From JBBSDP01 sp038240605 (GTDB lineage Bacteria > Planctomycetota > Phycisphaerae > Tepidisphaerales > Tepidisphaeraceae), in contig JBBSDP010000009.1 in NCBI GenBank assembly GCA_038240605.1, positions 48,639 to 112,638 on the forward strand: a DNA stretch of 64,000 nt, in the 5' to 3' direction. The translations under genes and the position numbers were made by a program. Under the pieces are notes generated by a model. That model searched no databases and was not told the origin of the DNA. It worked only from the letters and a program-made list of their open reading frames with translations. This document shows positions 24,357-33,043 of the stretch, piece by piece (the first letter of the stretch is position 1; each line of letters opens with the position of its first letter).

Positions 24357-25961
24357 ATGAGTGCCATTTCAATCCCCATGCTTCCTGACTCGGCGCCGTT
24401 CACGCCGTCACAGCGCGCCTGGCTGAACGGATTTTTCGCCGGCATCTTCGGGCGTGCCGCCACTGCGCAAGCGTCCCCCGGCGTGTCCGCCGCCACATCC
24501 GTGGCTGTTGCGCCCGCGTCACCCGTCGTCGAAGAGGAGGAAGACTACCCATGGCACGACTCGGCACTCGGCATGGACGAGCGCCTCAAGCTGGCGGAAG
24601 GAAAGCCGCGCGAGCGCGTGATGATGGCGGCCATGGCGCAGCTCGACTGCGGCGCCTGCGGCTACCTCTGCAAGACCTATTCCGAGGCGATTGCCATCGG
24701 CGAGGAAAAGGACCTGACCAAGTGTGCGCCGGGTGGCCGTGACACCTCCCGAAAGCTCAAGGAACTCGTCGCGGCCGGCGGCGGAACCGTGGTTCCCGTC
24801 GCGGACGTACGCGTCAAGACGGCCGCGGCCCCCGCGGCCAAGTTCGGCCGGCACAATCCCTTTCCCGCCCGCCTGCTCAAGTGCGAGAACCTGAGTAAGC
24901 CCGGCTCCGCCAAGGAGACGCGCTTCGTGGCGCTGGACCTCAAGGGGAGCGGGGTGAGTTACCGCGTCGGCGACAGCCTCGGCGTGCTGCCGGAGAATTG
25001 CCCTGACACAATCGGCTGGATCCTCGAAGCCCTCAACGCCAGCGGAGCGGAAAGCGTCGACACGCCGGGCGGCGTACGCGTCACGCTGCACGAGGCGCTG
25101 CTCAAGCACTATTCGCTTGGCAAGCCCACCGATCTGATGCTCGAGCTGCTTATCAATTCCGCGACCGATCCGATCGAATCGGCCCAGCTCAAAGAATTGC
25201 TTGCCGCGGACGGGTGCTCGGACGGCGAGGAGGTCCTCGACCTGCTTCAGCGATTTCCCTCGGCCCAGCCGGAACCCGAAGAATTCATCACCGCCCTGTC
25301 GCCGATCCAGCCACGGCTCTATTCGATCTCCTCGTCGATGAAGGCGCACCCCGACGAAGTTCACCTCACGGTCGCCACGGTTCGTTACCTCAACGGGCGC
25401 GGGCGGCAGTGCAAGGGCGTGGCATCGACATTCTTCGCGGAGCGGATGCGCCCGGGACAGAAGGTGCGCGTCTTCGTGCAGCAATCGCATGGGTTTTCCG
25501 TGCCGGAGAATCCCGACGCACCGCTGATCATGGTCGGGCCGGGCACGGGCATCGCACCGTTCCGCGCGTTCCTCGAAGAACGCAAGGCGATGGGCGCGAA
25601 GGGGCGCAACTGGCTCTTCTTCGGCGATCAGCGGTCGGACTTCGACTTCCTGTATCGCGAGGAGCTCGAGCAGCACCGGCGCGACGGATCGCTCACCCGG
25701 CTCGATACCGCCTTTTCGCGCGACAGTGCCGCGAAGGTCTACGTGCAGCAGCGCATGATCGAGAACGGGAGCGAGCTGTGGTCCTGGATTCAGGCCGGGG
25801 CGCACTTTTGCGTCTGCGGCGACGCCAAGCGCATGGCCAATGACGTCGACGAGGCGCTCAAGGCCATCCTGGCGGAACACGGAAAGATGACCGCGGATGA
25901 GGCCAAGGCCTACGTGGCGCAACTGGCCAAATCAAAACGCTACCTGCGTGACGTGTATTGA
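24357..25961 (+). CDS. CysJ-like FAD/NADPH flavoprotein with four-Cys N-terminal domain
   Basis: A 534-residue diflavin-type reductase without the FMN flavodoxin domain. The order is: an N-terminal helix FTPSQRAWLNGFFAGIFG (about residues 13-30); a small Fe-S-like domain with CGACGYLC, and a fourth Cys in LTKCAPGG (about residues 99-125); an FAD domain with RLYSISSS and GVASTFFAERM; then an NAD(P)H domain with MVGPGTGIAPFRAFLEER and FFGDQRSDFDFLYREEL, ending in YLRDVY. It probably passes electrons from NADPH to nitrite and/or nitrate reductase. The Cys domain may replace FMN as one-electron relay. It lies 49 bp after nirA and 33 bp before the nitrate reductase gene. Confidence 0.88.
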   Translation: MSAISIPMLPDSAPFTPSQRAWLNGFFAGIFGRAATAQASPGVSAATSVAVAPASPVVEEEEDYPWHDSALGMDERLKLAEGKPRERVMMAAMAQLDCGACGYLCKTYSEAIAIGEEKDLTKCAPGGRDTSRKLKELVAAGGGTVVPVADVRVKTAAAPAAKFGRHNPFPARLLKCENLSKPGSAKETRFVALDLKGSGVSYRVGDSLGVLPENCPDTIGWILEALNASGAESVDTPGGVRVTLHEALLKHYSLGKPTDLMLELLINSATDPIESAQLKELLAADGCSDGEEVLDLLQRFPSAQPEPEEFITALSPIQPRLYSISSSMKAHPDEVHLTVATVRYLNGRGRQCKGVASTFFAERMRPGQKVRVFVQQSHGFSVPENPDAPLIMVGPGTGIAPFRAFLEERKAMGAKGRNWLFFGDQRSDFDFLYREELEQHRRDGSLTRLDTAFSRDSAAKVYVQQRMIENGSELWSWIQAGAHFCVCGDAKRMANDVDEALKAILAEHGKMTADEAKAYVAQLAKSKRYLRDVY

Positions 25962-25994
25962 TCGCGCCGCGCGAAAGACGCCGAACCAACCTTC

Positions 25995-28157
25995 ATGCGC
26001 AAAGATGTCAAGACGCTGTGTCCATACTGCGGCGTGGGATGTGGGCTGATCGCCACGACCGACGGGGAGCGCGTGCTGCGCGTGCGCGGCGACCCGAAAC
26101 ACCCCGCCAACTTCGGCCGCGTCTGCTCCAAGGGCGGGAGCGTGGCGCGGACGCTGAACGTCAGCTCGCGCCTGCGGCATCCCATGACCCGCGAGCGAAG
26201 CGGCGACGCCTTCGCGATCACGCCTGTTCCCGCGGCCATCCAACACGTCGCCCGCGGGCTGGAGAAGATCCTCCAGTCGCACGGGCCGGGGGCGATCGGG
26301 TTTTACCTCTCCGGGCAGCTCACCCCCGAATCGCAGTACATCGCCAACAAGTTCGCCAAGGCGTATCTGCGGACCAACCACGTGGACAGCAACAGCCGTC
26401 TGTGCATGTCCAGCGCGGCGACGGCGATGTCGCTCTCCCTGGGGAGCGACGGGCCGCCAACCGTTTATGCCGACATCGAGCTGGCGGACGCATTCCTTTT
26501 CGTTGGATCCAACGCGGCTGACTGCCATCCGGTGACCTTCGAGCGCATTGTCGCGCGGATCAACAAGGGCAAGGCGCGGTGCGTGGTGCTCGACCCGCGT
26601 CGAACCGCCACTGCCGAGGCCGCCACGCTGCACCTGCCGCTTCGCCCGGGCAGTGATCTGTCTCTACTCAACGGGCTTCTGCGCCTGTTTCGCGATTGGG
26701 GAAAGGTGGACCGCGCGTTCGTCGAGGCGCATACCGAAGGGTGGGCTGAACTGAGCCGTCTGCTCGATGAATATCCTCCGGCCCGGGTGGCCACCGATAC
26801 CGGCCTGGCCGAGTCACAGATTCACGCGGCCGCTCGCATGCTCGCCGGGGCCGAGCGCCTGATCACTTTTTGGACGATGGGGGTGAATCAGAGCGTGGCG
26901 GGAACGCACACCGCCAATGCGATCATCAACCTTCACCTGGCAACGGGCCGTATCGGCAAGCCCGGCGCCGGCCCGTTCAGCCTGACCGGCCAGCCCAACG
27001 CGATGGGCGGGCGCGATTGCGGCTATATGAGCCACACGCTGCCGGGTTTTCGACGGGTGGACAATGCAGACGACCGCCGGCAGATGGAATCGGCGTGGGG
27101 CCTTTCGCCGGGAACGATCCGCCCTGAGCCGGGCCACGATGTCGTGCGGATGTTTGAAGCGCCGGAGGCGGGCGAACTGAAAGCGCTCTGGATCATCGGC
27201 TCAAATCCCGCCGCCACGATGCCCAACCTCGAGAAGGTTCGCCGGTCGATTGCGTCGGCCGAGCTGGTGGTGGTGCAGGACGCCTATTTTCCGACCGAGA
27301 CGGCGAAGCTGGCGCACGTGGTGCTGCCCGCCGCGGTCAACTTCGAACAGGACGGCACGTTTTGCAACAGCGAACGGCGCGTGACGTTGATGGAGCAGGT
27401 GGTGCCCGCGCCCGGCGAGGCGATGCCCGACTGGTGGTGGGTTCGACAGGTGGCGGCGGAAATGGGATTCACGCGCGGGTTGAAGTTTCAGAATGCGGCG
27501 GAAATCTTCGACGAGTTCGCCCGCGTCACCGCCGGCCGGCCCAACGATCAGAGCGGCATGCATCATGCCATGCTTCGCGAGCGGGGTCCGCAACTCTGGC
27601 CGCATCCGGCGCTCGGGCAGGAAGTCGAACGGCGATATACCGACCACGTCTTTCCCACTCCCTCCGGCAAGGCACGCCTGCTGGCCCGGCCCCACCTGCC
27701 GCGTGAGGAATCCCCCTGCCGCGAGTTTCCGCTGGTGCTCACGACCGGACGCACGCTCAACCAGTGGCACATGCGGACGAAGACCGGGCTCGTCGCGCAA
27801 CTGAATCGCCTCGATCCCGCCCCCTACCTCCAGATTCATCCCGACGATGCCCTGGAACTTGCACTCGTTGACGGCGAGCCCGTGGAAATTCAAAGTCGGC
27901 GCGGCGCCGCCCGCAGCGTGGTCCGCATTGACGAGCGGATCGCCGCCGGCACGGTCTTCATGCCGATGCACTGGGGCAATTTGTGGGGGGAGGGCGCATC
28001 ACCCAATGAGGTCACCAGCGACGCTGTCGATCCCCTCAGCAAGCAGCCGTCCTTGAAATATTGCGCGGTGAACGTCCGACCGTTGCGAAAGCCGGCGACC
28101 GAACCGGCGGAAGCGAACAAGCATCTGGAAACGTTGCTGGTCGTCGCCACGCCGTGA
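25995..28157 (+). CDS. narB: assimilatory nitrate reductase catalytic subunit
   Basis: A 720-residue molybdopterin oxidoreductase, reducing nitrate to nitrite in the cytoplasm. The N-terminal [4Fe-4S] motif is CPYCGVGCGL with the fourth Cys in GRVCSKGG. The bis-MGD domains follow, with LCMSSAATAM, where Cys is the likely molybdenum ligand as in NarB/NasA, FTLW-like MGVNQSVAGTHTANAI, and TGRTLNQWHMRTKTG in the C-terminal domain. It ends near the normal NarB size and lacks the extra C-terminal [2Fe-2S] and FAD domains of some NasA forms. Electrons must come from a partner, most simply the flavoprotein encoded immediately upstream. It is the last gene of the operon; a convergent gene begins 9 bp later. 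Confidence 0.93.
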   Translation: MRKDVKTLCPYCGVGCGLIATTDGERVLRVRGDPKHPANFGRVCSKGGSVARTLNVSSRLRHPMTRERSGDAFAITPVPAAIQHVARGLEKILQSHGPGAIGFYLSGQLTPESQYIANKFAKAYLRTNHVDSNSRLCMSSAATAMSLSLGSDGPPTVYADIELADAFLFVGSNAADCHPVTFERIVARINKGKARCVVLDPRRTATAEAATLHLPLRPGSDLSLLNGLLRLFRDWGKVDRAFVEAHTEGWAELSRLLDEYPPARVATDTGLAESQIHAAARMLAGAERLITFWTMGVNQSVAGTHTANAIINLHLATGRIGKPGAGPFSLTGQPNAMGGRDCGYMSHTLPGFRRVDNADDRRQMESAWGLSPGTIRPEPGHDVVRMFEAPEAGELKALWIIGSNPAATMPNLEKVRRSIASAELVVVQDAYFPTETAKLAHVVLPAAVNFEQDGTFCNSERRVTLMEQVVPAPGEAMPDWWWVRQVAAEMGFTRGLKFQNAAEIFDEFARVTAGRPNDQSGMHHAMLRERGPQLWPHPALGQEVERRYTDHVFPTPSGKARLLARPHLPREESPCREFPLVLTTGRTLNQWHMRTKTGLVAQLNRLDPAPYLQIHPDDALELALVDGEPVEIQSRRGAARSVVRIDERIAAGTVFMPMHWGNLWGEGASPNEVTSDAVDPLSKQPSLKYCAVNVRPLRKPATEPAEANKHLETLLVVATP

Positions 28158-28166
28158 CCGCGCAAC

Positions 28167-29105
28167 TTATCGCGGCTTCTTCAACAGCGCTTCCTGCTCG
28201 GATTTGATCGAGGCCAGCGCGTGCTGGGCATCTGACAGTTCACGCTGGGCGGCGGTGACGGTGGGATCGGTAGACGAGGCCGACGCGATCACCTTCTGTA
28301 GCGCAGTCTTGGCATCGAGCACGCGCTTGCTGGCGGCCACCAGCGTCTCGCTGCCGGGACCACTGGTGTCGCGCACCGCAGCGAGGCCCGTCTCGGCAGC
28401 AGTCACCTCCGATTTGGCGGATTGATATGCCGGCTGGGAAGACAAACCCGCCACGATGGATTTTTGCACCGCATCGAGTTTTGCCTTCGCCGTTTGAACC
28501 GCGGCCTGCGCCGTTTCGGCCCGCGTGCGCAGCGCGGCCAGCGTTGACGGATCAGGACGGAGCGGCGCCGACGTGCCGGGAATCGGATTCGACGGCGCGA
28601 GGTTGTTGTTCTTGGGGATCGAAGATTCGGGCGTGCCGGGCGCGTTCACGTCGAAGATCGACCCGTGGCCGACCGATCCGCCCGAATCGCTCGGGCCGCC
28701 ACCTGATACGCCGTCTGGGGGAGATGGCCGATGGCCCGACGCGGTTGCGCCGCCGCCCGTCGTGCCATTTCCGTTCGTCGCGCCGGCGGGCGCGCCGTCC
28801 GCGCGCCAGGAATTAATCCATCCGGTGACGCGCGGCCCGACGCCATCGGCACGTCCTGAGAGCATCAACCCGTATCCGGCCGCCGCCAGGCAGACGATCG
28901 TCGCGACGATCGGCAGCACGCGACCGGCGTGACCGATCAAGATCGCGCCGAGAAACCCGAGGAGGCCGATCGCCGCGCCTACCACGCCGATCGTGACCGG
29001 GCCCACGCCACCCAACGATACCCGTGTCGCCAGCAGGGCGACAACGCCGGCGATGAGGGAAAGACATCCGAGCAGGCTGGTTTTACGGCGGCGATTGGTT
29101 GACAT
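28167..29105 (-). CDS. membrane protein with periplasmic coiled coil, unknown function
   Basis: A 312-residue protein. The N-terminal ~80 residues have three hydrophobic helices (LLGCLSLIAGVVALLA, VTIGVVGAAIGLLGFLGAIL, VLPIVATIVCLAAAGYG) in the manner of DUF4190-like small membrane domains. A Gly/Ser/Thr/Asn-rich linker follows (about residues 100-175), then about 130 residues of alanine-rich coiled coil with repeated heptads (RAETAQAAVQTAKAKLDAV, AAQRELSDAQHALASIK). The design suggests an envelope spacer or a scaffold, but no family-specific motif is present. It converges on the nitrate reductase gene, leaving 9 bp. The upstream neighbour is the EF-G paralogue. Confidence 0.7.
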   Translation of the reverse strand: MSTNRRRKTSLLGCLSLIAGVVALLATRVSLGGVGPVTIGVVGAAIGLLGFLGAILIGHAGRVLPIVATIVCLAAAGYGLMLSGRADGVGPRVTGWINSWRADGAPAGATNGNGTTGGGATASGHRPSPPDGVSGGGPSDSGGSVGHGSIFDVNAPGTPESSIPKNNNLAPSNPIPGTSAPLRPDPSTLAALRTRAETAQAAVQTAKAKLDAVQKSIVAGLSSQPAYQSAKSEVTAAETGLAAVRDTSGPGSETLVAASKRVLDAKTALQKVIASASSTDPTVTAAQRELSDAQHALASIKSEQEALLKKPR

Positions 29106-29169
29106 CTTAAGAGTGCTTACCGGGAATCGGGCGGCAGAGTTCGTTGCGCGCGAGCGAGAGCGGCCGCAA

Positions 29170-31212
29170 TCATTCCTCTTCCACCTTCGGCTTGTATTGC
29201 GACATCACCTGTTGCTGCACCTGTGGGGGGACGGGCTCATAGTGGCTCAGTTCCATCACGAACGAACCTTGTCCGCCGGTCACGCTCTTGAGCTGCGACT
29301 GGTATTGCATGACTTCCGAGAGCGGGACCTTCGCCTTCACCTGCGCCATTCCGCCGGGGAGGATATCGGTGCCCTGGATCCGGCCGCGTTTGCCGGAGAG
29401 ATCGCCGGTGATCGTGCCGACGTTCCCCTCGGGAACGGTGACCTCCATGTTGACGATCGGCTCGAGCAGGACCGGGTGCGCCTTGAGGAACGCATCCTTG
29501 AAGGCGAACTTGCCCGCGGTCTTGAACGCGACTTCCTTGCTGTCCACAGGGTGATGCTTGCCGTCGTAGACGATCACCTTCACGTCCTGCACCGGGTAAC
29601 CGGCGATTACCCCGTTCTCGACTACTTCGCGCACGCCCTTCTCGATGGCGGGGACGTACTGGCCCGGGATGGTGCCGCCGAAAATTTCATCGGCGAACTC
29701 GAATCCCTTGCCGCGCTCCGTGGGTTCGATGCGCAGGAAGACCTCGCCGAACTGGCCGGCGCCGCCGGTCTGCTTCTTGTGTCGGTGATGTCCTTCGGCG
29801 TTGGCGAGGATCGTCTCGCGGTAGGCGATCTTGGGGGGCTTGGTGTCGACGTGAAGCCCGCGGTTACCGAGCTTCTCGAGGATCAGCCGCAGGTGCAGCT
29901 CGCCCAGCCCGTTGATCACGACCTCGTGTGTCTGGCGATCGTGTCCCCACTTGAACGTCGGGTCTTCCTCGGCCAGCTTCGCGAGGGCGCCGGAGATCTT
30001 CTGCTCGTCTCCCCGCGCCTTGGGCGTGACGGCGAGACCGAACATCGGCGTCGGATAAGTCAGTGGCTTGAGGTGAACTGAATCCAGCGCGTGATCGTCG
30101 TGAAGCACATCGCCGGTGTGGATCTCGTCGATTTTGGCGACGGCGCCGATATCCCCGGCGAGGATCGCGTCCGCCTCGCGGTGCTCCTTCCCCTGGAGGT
30201 GGAAGACGTGCCCGAGCTTGAGCGATTTCTTGGAGTGGCCGATGTAAACCTGCGTGTTCCCCGCCGCTTTCCCCTGGTGCACGCGGAAGATCGCCAGCTT
30301 GCCGACGAACGGGTCCGTCGTCACCTTGAAGACGTGGGCGAGCAACGGCTTGGCCGGGTCGTTGTGGTATTCGAACGGACGTTCCGCCGTCCCCTCGCCA
30401 CTGAGGAACGGGCGCGGGTTCCCCTCTTCGGGGCTGGGGAAATGGCGGGCGATCGCGTCGAGCAGCTCGGCGATACCCACATCGTTCCGGGCGTCGGCAA
30501 AGAGGATCGGCACGACGTGCCCCTCGTCCATCGCCCGCTCGAAGGGGGCGTGCAGGGCCTCGTAGTTGGGCTCTTCGCCACCCAGGTATTTCTCCATGAG
30601 CCCTTCGTCCATCTCGACGATCTGGTCGAGGATCGCGGTATGCGCCGTTTCGACCGCGGAGAAATCGCTGTCGCCTTGTTTGTTGAGCAGGCACTCGACG
30701 ATCTTTTTGCCGCCGCTCGACGGCAGGTTGATCGGCAGGCATTCGTGGCCGAACATTTCCTGGATCTGCGCGACCAACCGTTCCAGGTCCACCTCAGGCA
30801 TGTCGATCTTGTTGATCACGATCGCGCGGGGGAGGTTGCGGCTTCGGGCGGCTTCCATGATCCGCCGGGTCACGACCTCGATCCCGTGCTGCGCGTTAAT
30901 GACGACGAGCACCGTCTCGACCGCCGGCAGGCAGGCGATCGCCGCTCCGACCAGATCGGGCGAGCCCGGCGTGTCGATCAGGTTGATGCGCTTGCCCTGG
31001 TGATCAGCGTGGAGGATCGAGGAGAAGATCGAGTGGCCGTGTTCCTTTTCTTCCTTCTCGAAGTCACTGAAGCTCGAGCCGTCGAGGACCGATCCACGGC
31101 GGTTGACAGTGCCGCTCTTGAAGAGCAGCGCATCGGCCAAGGTGGTCTTTCCGGACCCGCCCTGTCCGGCCAGGAGAACGTTTCGAATGTCCGCGGTGGT
31201 GTAACGGGGCAT
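29170..31212 (-). CDS. elongation factor G paralogue (EF-G-like translational GTPase)
   Basis: A 680-residue GTPase of the EF-G family. G1 is GQGGSGKTT (about residues 15-23), G3 is DTPGSPDLVG (about residues 79-88) and G4 is VINKIDMP (about residues 132-139). The switch-I region reads SFSDFEKEEKEHGHSIFSS instead of the D...ERGITI of canonical EF-G, which marks the divergent 'EF-G-like' or EF-G2 clade. Domains II to V are complete, with the domain IV segment GGAGQFGEVFLRIEP and PGGMAQVKAKVPLSEVM near the end. The divergent clade is often not the main translocase and may act in recycling or specialised translation. It is probably single-gene. Confidence 0.9.
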   Translation of the reverse strand: MPRYTTADIRNVLLAGQGGSGKTTLADALLFKSGTVNRRGSVLDGSSFSDFEKEEKEHGHSIFSSILHADHQGKRINLIDTPGSPDLVGAAIACLPAVETVLVVINAQHGIEVVTRRIMEAARSRNLPRAIVINKIDMPEVDLERLVAQIQEMFGHECLPINLPSSGGKKIVECLLNKQGDSDFSAVETAHTAILDQIVEMDEGLMEKYLGGEEPNYEALHAPFERAMDEGHVVPILFADARNDVGIAELLDAIARHFPSPEEGNPRPFLSGEGTAERPFEYHNDPAKPLLAHVFKVTTDPFVGKLAIFRVHQGKAAGNTQVYIGHSKKSLKLGHVFHLQGKEHREADAILAGDIGAVAKIDEIHTGDVLHDDHALDSVHLKPLTYPTPMFGLAVTPKARGDEQKISGALAKLAEEDPTFKWGHDRQTHEVVINGLGELHLRLILEKLGNRGLHVDTKPPKIAYRETILANAEGHHRHKKQTGGAGQFGEVFLRIEPTERGKGFEFADEIFGGTIPGQYVPAIEKGVREVVENGVIAGYPVQDVKVIVYDGKHHPVDSKEVAFKTAGKFAFKDAFLKAHPVLLEPIVNMEVTVPEGNVGTITGDLSGKRGRIQGTDILPGGMAQVKAKVPLSEVMQYQSQLKSVTGGQGSFVMELSHYEPVPPQVQQQVMSQYKPKVEEE

Positions 31213-31355
31213 GGGATAGGGTTCCTCTCGCTCTCGCGCGATCCGTCAGAAATTCGGCCAGCGGCGCAGAAGACAGGGAGCACGACCACTCCCAGCAACG
31301 GGCCGTCGGCTAAGGCGTTCAGTATAGATTGCGCAAAGGCCTGAGCAAGCTGAAG

Positions 31356-31600
31356 AAGTGTCCGACATTCCTGTCGGCTACCTTTCCAGTAGGGCGGACA
31401 TTCTTGTCGGCCGCGTGTTGGGAAGCGGAGGTGGACCCGCCTCCCGAGGCGGCACGCACTCGACATTTGTGTACGAGGAGAACGCGTCCGTTCGGTGGGC
31501 GAGTACACCCGTACTCACGGCCGCGTGGCAGACAGGAATGTCTGCCCCACCAAAGAAGGCAATGATCTGCCCTACCAAGGCAGGCAGAATGCCTGTCCTA
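31356..31600. repeat. cluster of four REP-like palindromes
   Basis: This part of a 408-bp gene-free gap (31213-31620) has CCGACATTCCTGTCGG (31362-31377), GGCGGACATTCTTGTCGGCC (31393-31412), GGCAGACAGGAATGTCTGCC (31527-31546) and GGCAGGCAGAATGCCTGTCC (31579-31598). The first two and the last two are arranged as inverted pairs around an ~110-bp centre that contains GAGTACACCCGTACTC (31501-31516). TACCAAGG, AAAGAAGGC and CTACTGAAAAGG spacers recur between copies. No gene is supported in the gap. Confidence 0.85.
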
Positions 31601-31620
31601 CTGAAAAGGGCCTTCATCGC

Positions 31621-33030
31621 TCACTCCGGCTTCGCTTTTTCCCCCGATCGAGCGCCGCCGGCGCGTTGGCGGATTCGGTCGCGTAGGGCGCGGCCGAGCA
31701 ATCCTGCTTGCGCGGAGCGATCCACTTCAAGCTGGAAGAAGACCAATGCCATCTCGTCGGCCGTCTGCTCGCCCCAGCGCACTTCCCTTGGCGGCGTAGT
31801 GGGGTTGCGCGGGTTGTCGGCGGAATTGTCGTAGCGGTACTCGAGGTTCACGCGCGTGCCGCGCGGGATCTCCATGGGCTTCACATACTGGTACTGCTCC
31901 TGCCAGTCCCACCTGGGGATCCAGATGAGCGGCTGCTCGGTGCCGTTGGGGAACGTCGCGGTCACCTTGATCTCTTTGCAGAGCAGGTGGGCGTGCGGAA
32001 TGATCCCGGTGAGGCGGACGTCGGAAGGAACGATGAACGAATCGCTGATGTGGTAGTTGGCGTCGCCGGCGGGGATGTCGATGCGGTGCGTCCCCTTGGG
32101 GATCGTGATCAGCAGCTTCTGCGGCGGCAACTTGTGGAAATAAAGCCCCACCATCGACTGCTCCACCTCCGGCTTACCTGTGGGATGGAAGTGCGTGTGA
32201 AGGATCAGGTCCGAATTCTTCGGCACCTTCCGGCCAACGCCATCAGACAGGAAATGGGGCAGCGCGCCCGGCGCCCATCCGCCCAATCCGCCGGACGGCA
32301 CGAAGCCCGGGCCGCCGACGCGCGCGTAGCCGGGTTTATCGGGGCTGCGCTCTTCCAGGCCGCGGGCGGCACCCGAGCCATCCAGGTAGAAGAGCGAGTG
32401 GTGGACGATGCGCGGGTTGCTGGGGCGAAACTCGATGGCGGAGACGTACTTCGTCTCATCCAGGTTCAGCGGGATCACGAATACGCGGTAGACATCGCGC
32501 GAGGCGTCGGCGGGCAGCGTGAACGGCTGCGGCATCTTTACTACCAGGTCCGGCTCGCCGAGTGTCCAGCCGGAGGCGAACTTGGGCGCGGCGGGCAAGT
32601 CGGCTGGATCCCCTTCGGGCCGCCCCGCCTTCACCCAGGCCGTGATCGTGGCGATCTGCGCATTGGTCAGTTGTCGCACGCCGGCCAGGTCGCCAAAGCC
32701 GACCTTCGCCTTCCAGGGCGGCATCGTCCGATCGGCGGTGAGCTCCGCGATCTCCTTCGCGTGCTTGCGCGCCTCGGAATAGGTGAGCAGTGAAAACGGC
32801 GCGACCTCGCCGGGGCGATGACACGAGGCGCACTGGCTGAAGAGGATCGGCGCCACGTTATGATTGAAAGTCACGGACCCAACAGCGGACACCGGCGCGG
32901 CCGGCGTCTTGGGAGTGGCGTCGGGTACGCTTGCCCCGCTGGCGTAGCGTGCGCCGCCCGTGGAGAGCGCGACCATCATCGCCGCAATGGCCGCGACGCC
33001 GCCCAGGCTCATCTTGAAAACGTTTGGCAT
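31621..33030 (-). CDS. exported cytochrome c / copper type II monooxygenase-like protein
   Basis: A 469-residue exported protein with an N-terminal signal (LGGVAAIAAMMVAL). A c-type haem domain follows: CASCHR at about residues 66-71, with the methionine region DRTMPPWKAK as the likely sixth ligand. The remainder resembles the two-domain copper fold of ascorbate-dependent monooxygenases (PHM/DBH type). Candidate copper ligands are in PRIVHHSLFYLD, ILHTHFHPTGK and GIIPHAHLLCKEIKV. Such fusions are common in planctomycetes and acidobacteria; the substrate is unknown. It is followed upstream on the same strand by a redoxin gene (33044-33697), 13 bp away, which suggests one operon with the redoxin first. 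Confidence 0.87.
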   Translation of the reverse strand: MPNVFKMSLGGVAAIAAMMVALSTGGARYASGASVPDATPKTPAAPVSAVGSVTFNHNVAPILFSQCASCHRPGEVAPFSLLTYSEARKHAKEIAELTADRTMPPWKAKVGFGDLAGVRQLTNAQIATITAWVKAGRPEGDPADLPAAPKFASGWTLGEPDLVVKMPQPFTLPADASRDVYRVFVIPLNLDETKYVSAIEFRPSNPRIVHHSLFYLDGSGAARGLEERSPDKPGYARVGGPGFVPSGGLGGWAPGALPHFLSDGVGRKVPKNSDLILHTHFHPTGKPEVEQSMVGLYFHKLPPQKLLITIPKGTHRIDIPAGDANYHISDSFIVPSDVRLTGIIPHAHLLCKEIKVTATFPNGTEQPLIWIPRWDWQEQYQYVKPMEIPRGTRVNLEYRYDNSADNPRNPTTPPREVRWGEQTADEMALVFFQLEVDRSAQAGLLGRALRDRIRQRAGGARSGEKAKPE

Positions 33031-33043
33031 CAGGATTCCCTCA

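Noticed and set aside
22271..24496. A 741-residue open frame antisense to nirA
   Set aside because: It is the third-position shadow of a GC-rich gene; it has no domain similarity and the plus strand clearly encodes NirA with all cluster cysteines. Similar long antisense frames at 16009-17421, 24519-25922, 36798-38774 and 59269-60720 were rejected for the same reason.
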